Positions 59,201-64,000 of a stretch of DNA of 64,000 nucleotides are shown in pieces. Made by a program: the position numbers and the translations under genes. Source of the DNA: Oegoconia quadripuncta. Lineage: Eukaryota; Arthropoda; Insecta; Lepidoptera; Autostichidae. Within the stretch, counting starts at the first letter, position 1; each line of letters starts with the position of its first letter. The stretch covers positions 2,184,501-2,248,500 of the forward strand of contig OX438750.1 of assembly GCA_949316235.1 (NCBI GenBank). Direction: 5' to 3'. The notes beneath the pieces were generated by a model. The model saw only the letters and a program-made list of their open reading frames with translations, was not told the origin of the DNA and made no database searches.

Positions 59201-62179
59201 AGATGAGGTCGAATGTGGGAGCATATACCTACATTTAAACAACCGGTCCTTTTGCAACTTACTTATTAGCCAGTTGTTCCAGGAACCGTTCCTTCTGCAA
59301 GTCCAGCAGGGCTCTGGACAGGTCCTCCTGCAGCCTTGAGCCTTGCTGAACGGCAATGGCGTAAGGCTGCTCTGCGAACACCTCACCCACCTCAGTCAGA
59401 TTGCAGTTACGGGTCACCTCGTATCTGAGAAATCAATCATAGCACTTTTATGGTCAACTGTGCAGGAGTTGGGTGGGTACTCCATTTTTTTAATGCACAA
59501 CGTGTTAGTGCTTGGCCTCAATCACACATGTTAAGTGAGGCCGAAGGTGGATGCGTACTGACCCGGAAACCCCATCCTATTTAGGGGACTGACTATCTTA
59601 CATCCGACAACCGGACATTGCTGCTAAACGGCAGATTTAGATAAGGTGGTGGTTGGTTGATTTGGAGGTCACGGGTTCGATCCCCAGCGGGGTACATGTT
59701 TAATACAGTTTGGTTGGTGGTAAGGCATTTTAAATGTCCGCCTGGCTAGCTACCACCATCTTATCTAAATCTGCCGCCAAGCAGCAATGTTAATAGCCAT
59801 TGTTGTGTTCCGGTTGTTAGAGATAACATAGCCAGTCCCCCAACAATGTTGGGGTTTGCGGGTCAGTACGCTACCACCTTCGACCTCATCTTCACTTAAC
59901 ATCAGGTGTGATTGAGGTCCAGTACTAACCCGTTGTGCATAAAAAAAGTAAAAATAGAACGAGAGATTCACCTGATTTCTGCAGAGTCGTGTATGAACGC
60001 GAAGTCGGCGTCTGTATGGTCGTTTACCTGTTGGAAGCCTGTTTTGGCATCTACTACTGGACCTGGAGGCAGGAAATATGAAACTTTACCTCTTTTACCT
60101 GTGTCTGTTCTGTGCCATAAATAAATAAATAAAATAAAAATCATTTAATTCAGGATTAGACCCATATTTTGGTTAGTAACTTAAATTAAATTAAATAGTA
60201 GTATAAGTTAGTAACTTAATTCTATAAAAACTGAACAGAAGGGGCCATACGTTTCAAATTAACTGTCAAGGTAAGCTTTGATTTATATGCTATAGGCATA
60301 GAGGAATAACACTTATGTAATAGTCGCGATTTTCTTAGTAACTAGATAAAATAGAGCCATCTCTTAGAATCCTCGGGAACTAATAGGACTGCTGAAATTA
60401 TATGGCCAAAACCACGGCGCAGTTGACACAGCGAAATAAGTTTGTTACGTAATTGTATCATAAATATCTAATTTTTCTAATTTCTAATATTTAATCATTA
60501 TTCATTTGTCTAATAATTATCTAATTGAACATTGACATAGCGAAATAATTGTATTAATTGTATCTTAAATATAATTTTTCTAATATTTAATGTACCTAAC
60601 TAAATAGTTACTTAAATAAAATGTCGAATAATTTGAATAGTAGGTAATATTGTAAAATTTGCACATCTGCATGCAGGTTGAATTGTAAGTAAGTACTTAC
60701 AAAGTAACAGTAGCATCCATCATAACTGTATTCTGGCAAATAAATAATTTGAATTTGCACAAATTTTTTTTAGTCTGTGCTAAGAACCAATTCGAAAACT
60801 TCGTTACGCACTTTAATTTACACTTTCCTTCTTGTACACCATCACTGAATTTTACCGCACAATATTCTGCCATTAATATGCTTCAAAACTCAGAATGCAC
60901 AAAAAAGAAATAAAAACAAAAAAGCAACATCCATCACTCATTGAGTTCCCGCCAAAAAGCTATTTTTGCCATCGACACGCTAAGACGAAGCTGACGTCTC
61001 CTAACTGCCAAATTTCAGCTTCTTACGTCAAATAGTTTTCGAGATTTCCCTTTTAGTCAGTGAGTGAATGACCTCTCGCATTTATAATTATTTAAACTAG
61101 TGTTCCGGGCGGTTCTTGGGCAGCGAGCTGCCCTCGAGATTATTTTCGCCACAAATTATAACAAATAAAAAAAAATGCAACATCCCTCGCTGAGTTTCCG
61201 CCAAAAAGCCGTGTAATTTGAACAATTCCTTGTACGTTAGTTCGCGCGCTTTTCAGTATTTTTAAATTAAATACAGCCGGCGGGAAACCGGCCAGTAAAT
61301 TTTTTCTTAACATTTTGCAGGACAGTACGGTTATACTAGGCGTTGATAAGTTTAATAAACCGACAGAACGGCAATTGCCGTAAGTAAAAATAATGGGTTA
61401 AAAGCCACTACGGGTATCACAGGACCATGATGATATAAATTTCTTAAAGACCAGGATTTACTGTCTACCCACAACCTACTCTCATGTTTCTACTTTCGAT
61501 ATTAGTCGGGAAATGTTTGTTTGGATATCTTTCTCACATACAAATGTATGTTGCGTACAGTGACCGAACGGGTATAGCCGTTGCATTTACTATGGCGCGC
61601 CTAAGTACTACGGCTAGTCCAGTACAAACACGCCAACTTATTTAATTCCAGTTTGTGCTTAGTTGTGTGCTAGTACAGCTGCTCTTGCCGTATAACTGGT
61701 CTGGCCGTACCGGCAACGCTCAAGACCGAAACTTTAGGTAATGCTATTAGTACGGTAATGACCGCACCGGGCCATGACTGTACTAACTTTTTAAATTATT
61801 ATAGTTTTGACAGATTATAGCTAGTACGGCTATAGATGTGTTGTAATTTTGTATGGAAAATGTCAGTGTCATTCTACAACAATTTTAATGTGTACTACCG
61901 CCCTGCAAAGTATTAAAATATTTCCGTTCGACCTCTTTGGTCAACGAACAAACTCATTGCTGCCCTCTATGAAAGTCTATTAGAGAAAAGACGGTACTTG
62001 CACCCGGCATTTAGAGAACCAATCATTGTTTTTTAAATAGGTGACATGAAACAATAATTTACCAACCAGAAGCATTTATAGCAAGTAATATGTGCCCATA
62101 CTGCTCTCTGATTGGGTAGTCCCAGACCCTGTATTGAGATTGGTCTGAAGTCGCATTTAAAGTGATCTCCTTCCATACT
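55970..62179 (-). CDS. ionotropic receptor (IR co-receptor type), last four exons
   Basis: Four exons on the minus strand join in phase and give the C-terminal about 216 residues of an ionotropic glutamate-receptor-like chemosensory receptor. In order: end of the ligand-binding domain S2 lobe (WDYPIREQYGHILLAINAS, DADFAFIHDSAEIRYEV, CNLTEVGEVFAEQPYAIAVQ, LLDLQKERFLEQLANKYWNE), a linker with CPDADESEGITLESLGG, the last transmembrane helix (GVFIATLFGLGLAMITL), and a basic cytoplasmic tail (FYYKRKERNK, VVKRKKGKSGK, ending YPKGGFRP). High conservation of the S2 lobe and of ITLESLGGVFIA favours a co-receptor-class IR such as IR25a or IR93a, which form channels with tuning IRs in sensory neurons; I cannot decide between them. 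The amino-terminal domain, S1 and the pore lie beyond the right edge. One donor (GTTGGT after exon 62067) is weak. Confidence 0.85.
56281..56815 (-). mobile_element. non-LTR RT C-terminus with 3' UTR in IR intron
   Basis: The minus-strand frame at 56788-56519 gives MYVRKNLHLFRKNCEIHNVN, TRYKNKLAAHSSRLHKVTKS and KGQCIRFYNKVPLDIQNLPL then [18 protein letters not shown]. (R)FYNKxP--(V/I)QNL and KLxxKxYYxxxDYLxD are standard C-terminal blocks of moth non-LTR elements. The UTR ends in AAAACATTTTTGAATTTGAA. This is the best preserved member of the family in the window. Confidence 0.9.
56820..57550. other. no supported gene; possible old repeat
   Basis: Opposing frames near 57259-57595 overlap each other and lack support. 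TTTACGTGAAGATTTGTATG and TTTTCGTAAACGCGAACGCG near 57340 and 57420 look like an imperfect inverted pair (about 57310-57480), so a degraded MITE is possible. Confidence 0.35.
57555..57812 (+). mobile_element. SINE family A copy 12
   Basis: The full copy has TTGGTGTAGTGGTTAGCAAC, GGTTCGAATCCCGTTAGGGG, an A-run and ACCATCTGGTATCCACAACA, ending GGCGCTGTGTGTATGTC. Confidence 0.9.
57838..58060 (+). pseudogene. RTE-type reverse transcriptase fragment and tail
   Basis: The frame around 57850-57955 gives ISPKLFTAALEDAFKLLDWK then GLGININGD, the segment just before the catalytic FADD box in RTE-like elements (QGD-ISPKLF---LE--F--L-W---G--ING). Then GGGGGAGGCCTTTGTTCAGC and GAAGTCTATCGGCTGATATG, a typical RTE 3' tail, follow with everything between deleted. 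Confidence 0.85.
58061..58820. other. IR intron DNA without recognised features
   Basis: The 104-codon frame at 58093 lacks support. A perfect palindrome AATCTCGCGAGATT lies at 58707-58720. Confidence 0.35.
58831..58904 (-). CDS. IR gene exon (linker before last helix)
   Basis: A 74-base exon too short for simple frame tracking. Acceptor AATTTTCAG and donor GTAATC enclose YWNESARQACPDADESEGIT and LESL. Phases (1 in, 1 out) fit both neighbours exactly. Confidence 0.88.
58925..59168 (-). mobile_element. SINE family C copy 8 (diverged)
   Basis: The reverse copy has GGCTATCATATCTCTGACAA, GGCAGATTTAAATGAGATGG, ACCAACCAAACCGAGTACTA and CGCTGGGGATCGAACCCGCG; the head is nearly all deleted (GAAGGCGGTTAAG). 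Confidence 0.82.
59263..59424 (-). CDS. IR gene exon (S2 lobe, third in window)
   Basis: Between acceptor TTTCTCAG and donor GTAAGT lie 162 bases encoding CNLTEVGEVFAEQPYAIAVQ, QGSRLQEDLSRALL and DLQKERFLEQLAN. Confidence 0.92.
59491..59950 (+). mobile_element. composite inverted SINE C dimer, copy 2
   Basis: A reverse diverged SINE C half (59491-59656: GTGTTAGTGCTTGGCCTCAA, TACATCCGACAACCGGACAT) is joined at GGTTGGTTGATTTGGAGGTC to a plus-strand SINE C lacking its A-box (59657-59950). The join equals that of 55225-55656. Confidence 0.85.
59972..60062 (-). CDS. IR gene exon (S2 lobe, second in window)
   Basis: Between acceptor CTGCCTCCAG and donor GTGAAT lie 91 bases encoding PVVDAKTGFQQVNDHTDADF and AFIHDSAEI. 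FAFIHD-type sequence is an S2 landmark in IRs. Confidence 0.9.
60120..60790. other. AT-rich IR intron DNA
   Basis: There is an AAATAAATAAATAAAATAAA start and otherwise no repeats, exons or terminal repeats I can recognise. Confidence 0.35.
60790..60965 (-). repeat. repeat family E partial copy
   Basis: CTTCGTTACGCACTTTAATT, TTGTACACCATCACTGAATT, CACAATATTCTGCCATTAAT and GAGTTCCCGCCAAAAAGC match the family in reverse. A second scrap is at 61150-61212 (CTCGCTGAGTTTCCGCCAAA). Confidence 0.75.
61213..62060. other. IR intron DNA without recognised features
   Basis: Repeated short GTACGGCTA/TAGCCGT motifs (61570-61830) hint at a decayed inverted-repeat element, but no clean ends are visible. Confidence 0.35.
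62067..62179 (-). CDS. IR gene exon (S2 lobe, first in window)
   Basis: Acceptor TGTTTCAG and 113 bases encode VWKEITLNATSDQSQYRVWD and YPIREQYGHILLAINAS. Phase requires the donor GTTGGT; the better looking GTAAAT four bases on would break the frame of the next exon. Confidence 0.85.
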
Positions 62180-62574
62180 CTGAAACAATTCGAACAGATT
62201 TCATAATTAGAATGAAGAAAGAAAGTTATTTATTTTGATAACATTAATAGTAAAAGTTAGTACAAATGGTGGTAACTAAACACAGGAACATTGGTTATCA
62301 AAAAAGGTTACCACTCAGCATAAGCCACAGTAGCGGTCGCTCTTGCAGCGCTGATCTTCCGTGGCACCTGCAGTGTGTGAAACCGCAGCTAAGCAATGCC
62401 GCAAATATGTATATATAAAATAGAAATAATAAATAGTTGGTAGTAAGCTTAAAACTATAAGACCATAATAAAATTATTGTACACAGTTTCATGTATTAGA
62501 ACGACTGTTTAAAGCGGAGTTCTTTGTAAATTTAATAAATATGTCTTTATGTTGGTTTTAAAGGAGAATATTCA

Positions 62575-62991
62575 TCTAAATATATAAAGGAAGAAACTGA
62601 ATGACTGACTGACTGACTGACTGACATAACAACGCACAGGCCAAACCGCTGGGTCTAGAGTTTCCAAATTTGGTACGTAGGTTCCTTACGAGGTCTAGGG
62701 GAGCACTAAGAAAGGATTTTTCAAAATTCACCCTTTAAGGGGGTGAAACAGGGGTGGGAAGTTTGTATGAAGAAACAGTATAACTTGGACATTTCGACTA
62801 TTTTCGACTAAGTTTTGAGATTTTTCGAAAAACAGCCCCCTGGGTTGTGAAATGGGGGTTAAAACCATAAAATCGATATCGATATCGATAAACTCTACAT
62901 GGTAATTTTTCTGCTGAATGTATTCCCGTGGGAAAGTAATAAAGTGTTGATTCATGTAGTCTACGCGGACGAAGTCGCGGGCAGCTGCTAG
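62575..62991 (+). mobile_element. nonautonomous Helitron
   Basis: The element starts with TC (TCTAAATATATAAAGGAAGA), ends with CTAG (GGGCAGCTGCTAG) and is inserted between A and T, the Helitron rules. TGACTGACTGACTGAC follows the start. GCGGACGAAGTCGCGGGC and GCAGCTGC near the end can form the 3' hairpin. No Rep or helicase is encoded. It lies in the IR gene, upstream of the first exon seen here. Confidence 0.8.
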
Positions 62992-63109
62992 TTACATATA
63001 AATGCAATATTTTAGGAAACCGCCCGAGAGTATGGAAACGAACCACAACTGTGTAAAAATGTCTGGAGATACAATAACTATCTAATATTATCAACAATCA
63101 AAAAAAAAA

Positions 63110-63160
63110 CAAGCAACAATAAACCTCTATCAGATCCAGCTGGCGTTTATCTTCTCCCAA
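63110..63160 (-). repeat. inverted copy of the GTTGGGAGAAG repeat
   Basis: AACAATAAACCTCTATCAGA and GCTGGCGTTTATCTTCTCCC are the reverse complement of 63423-63470. Together they bracket the SINE B copy at 63187. Confidence 0.8.
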
Positions 63161-63186
63161 CATAATTTGATCCCGACGTGATCAAA

Positions 63187-63410
63187 TGACCGATTGGTGT
63201 AGCGGATAGTGACCCTGTCAGAGAAACCAACGGTTGAGGGTTCGAATCCCGCGACGGGTAAATGTTTGTGTGATGAATATGAACATTTATTCCTGAGTCA
63301 TGGATGATTATAAATATTTGTGTGTGTTTATCCGTTATCTAGTATCCATAGTACAAGCTTTGCTTAGTTTGGGACTAGATAATTGGTTTAAGTGTCCGAA
63401 ATATTAAAAA
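63187..63410 (+). mobile_element. SINE family B copy 6
   Basis: GACCGATTGGTGTAGCGGAT, GGTTCGAATCCCGCGACGGG, TAGTATCCATAGTACAAGCT and GGTTTAAGTGTCCGAAATAT are all present, followed by an A-run. Confidence 0.9.
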
Positions 63411-63422
63411 AAAAAAAAATAT

Positions 63423-63528
63423 ATGTTGGGAGAAGATAAACGCCAGCTGGATCTGATCGAGGTTTATTGTTGCTGGTCTGTGCACCGATTGGAAGAGAAA
63501 GCAAAACTGGCCGCGCGCCAGTATATAA
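63423..63528 (+). repeat. GTTGGGAGAAGATAAAC repeat
   Basis: TGTTGGGAGAAGATAAACGC, GATCGAGGTTTATTGTTGCT, GCACCGATTGGAAGAGAAAG and CTGGCCGCGCGCCAGTATAT match 54712-54820. GGCCGCGCGCC is a short palindrome. It joins repeat family I without a gap. Confidence 0.75.
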
Positions 63529-64000
63529 GATCTAACAAAATTAACCCGACAAACGTTGCAGAGTGTATGTATAGGATGTACCTACCTATTACGAAAAATG
63601 TAAAACATTAAAGTTAACAGATTTTATTCAAAAAATTAAATTTAGAAATGTAAATTTTGTGAGTTGGACCTTAATGGCCGCGCGCTCTGAGTACTTTGTC
63701 ACAACACAACACACAAACACGTGCCGCGGTATCTTTGAAGCCGCTTCAGGCGCCCACTCGCCGCTCGGCGCTTGCCCCGGCGCCGCCGCGACGCGCTGTG
63801 ATTGGTTGCGCCCTGTACCCCGCCACCCGCCACCCCCGCCGGCGTCTTCCATATCAATGGAACGTTGCCTGTTCTTTCTCATTGATAAAACAAGGTACAA
63901 TCGAAATGAAGTAAGTCTGTTAATGTGTATTTTCATTTGCACTTACATTTAATTTTTTTACTCGGAAACAAATTTTTTAAGGCTAGTTGTTTTAATGAAT
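63529..64000 (+). mobile_element. CpG-rich repeat family I, copy 2 (cut by right edge)
   Basis: ATCTAACAAAATTAACCCGA starts the copy. TGGCCGCGCGCTCTGAGTAC, GCGCCGCCGCGACGCGCTGT and the 3' AT-rich part to TTTTAATGAAT match 32690-33160 with small indels. The minus-strand frame ending [15 protein letters not shown] is shared by both copies, but sequence drift between them (3- and non-3-base indels) argues against a protein. Confidence 0.85.

Noticed and set aside
62066..62103. Alternative donor GTAAAT for the first IR exon in the window
   Set aside because: It would shift the next exon out of its conserved frame; the weaker GTTGGT keeps SGPVVDAKTG in frame.
62310..62400. Possible further IR exon (VPRKISAARATATVAYAEW) on the minus strand
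   Set aside because: With its only donor the phase would create a stop when joined to the next exon, and the residues do not resemble the IR pore or S2 region.

Overview
The window looks like a piece of a lepidopteran (moth or butterfly) nuclear chromosome. The evidence is AT-rich DNA, intron-split genes with GT/AG borders, three abundant tRNA-derived SINE families, several non-LTR retrotransposon 3' ends with simple-repeat tails, many MITEs, a Helitron with a typical lepidopteran end and a copia-type LTR element. The species cannot be named from the sequence alone.

Three protein-coding genes are supported. (1) 16003-18546 (+) is an intronless gene for the large Myb-repeat subunit of the snRNA-activating protein complex (SNAPC4/SNAP190). 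(2) 27928-44865 (+) is a nine-exon gene whose joined exons give an uninterrupted 608-codon frame. It is an ACAD9-like acyl-CoA dehydrogenase family protein with a mitochondrial-type N-terminus, in which several dehydrogenase motifs, including the catalytic glutamate region, are not recognisable. (3) 62179-55970 (-) holds the last four exons of an ionotropic receptor of the IR co-receptor type (IR25a- or IR93a-like): the second half of the ligand-binding domain, the last membrane helix and the cytoplasmic tail. Its 5' part lies beyond the right edge.

Layout. 1-15.9 kb: a 74-bp tandem repeat at the left edge, then SINEs, non-LTR fragments and DNA-transposon relics, including a P-superfamily-like element carrying a THAP first exon (12371-12716) and a PIF/Harbinger relic (14912-15499). 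16-18.5 kb: SNAPC4. 19.1-25.3 kb: a degenerate array of 210-260 bp tandem repeats, interrupted by a 1.7-kb element with about 500-bp inverted arms. 26-27 kb: a SINE and a second Harbinger relic. 27.9-44.9 kb: ACAD9-like gene with introns full of SINEs, non-LTR ends, a hAT relic with a perfect 8-bp target duplication (39046-39645) and several foldback MITEs. 45-51 kb: a heavily nested copia element with two LTR-plus-primer-site copies, broken gag and MITE, LINE and SINE insertions. 51-55 kb: SINE and LINE fragments. 55.9-62.2 kb: IR gene 3' exons, with the last two exons bracketed by two inverted copies of one composite SINE. 62.5-64 kb: a Helitron, a SINE and the start of a CpG-rich repeat also present at 32.7 kb.

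The three genes have no evident joint function; they are neighbours in a repeat-dense stretch. The observations most worth checking are the THAP-carrying P-like element, the apparent loss of catalytic motifs in the ACAD9-like protein, a 28-bp exact copy of ACAD9 exon 3 sequence 25 kb upstream, the satellite with an embedded long foldback element, and the composite SINE that seems to have spread as a unit.
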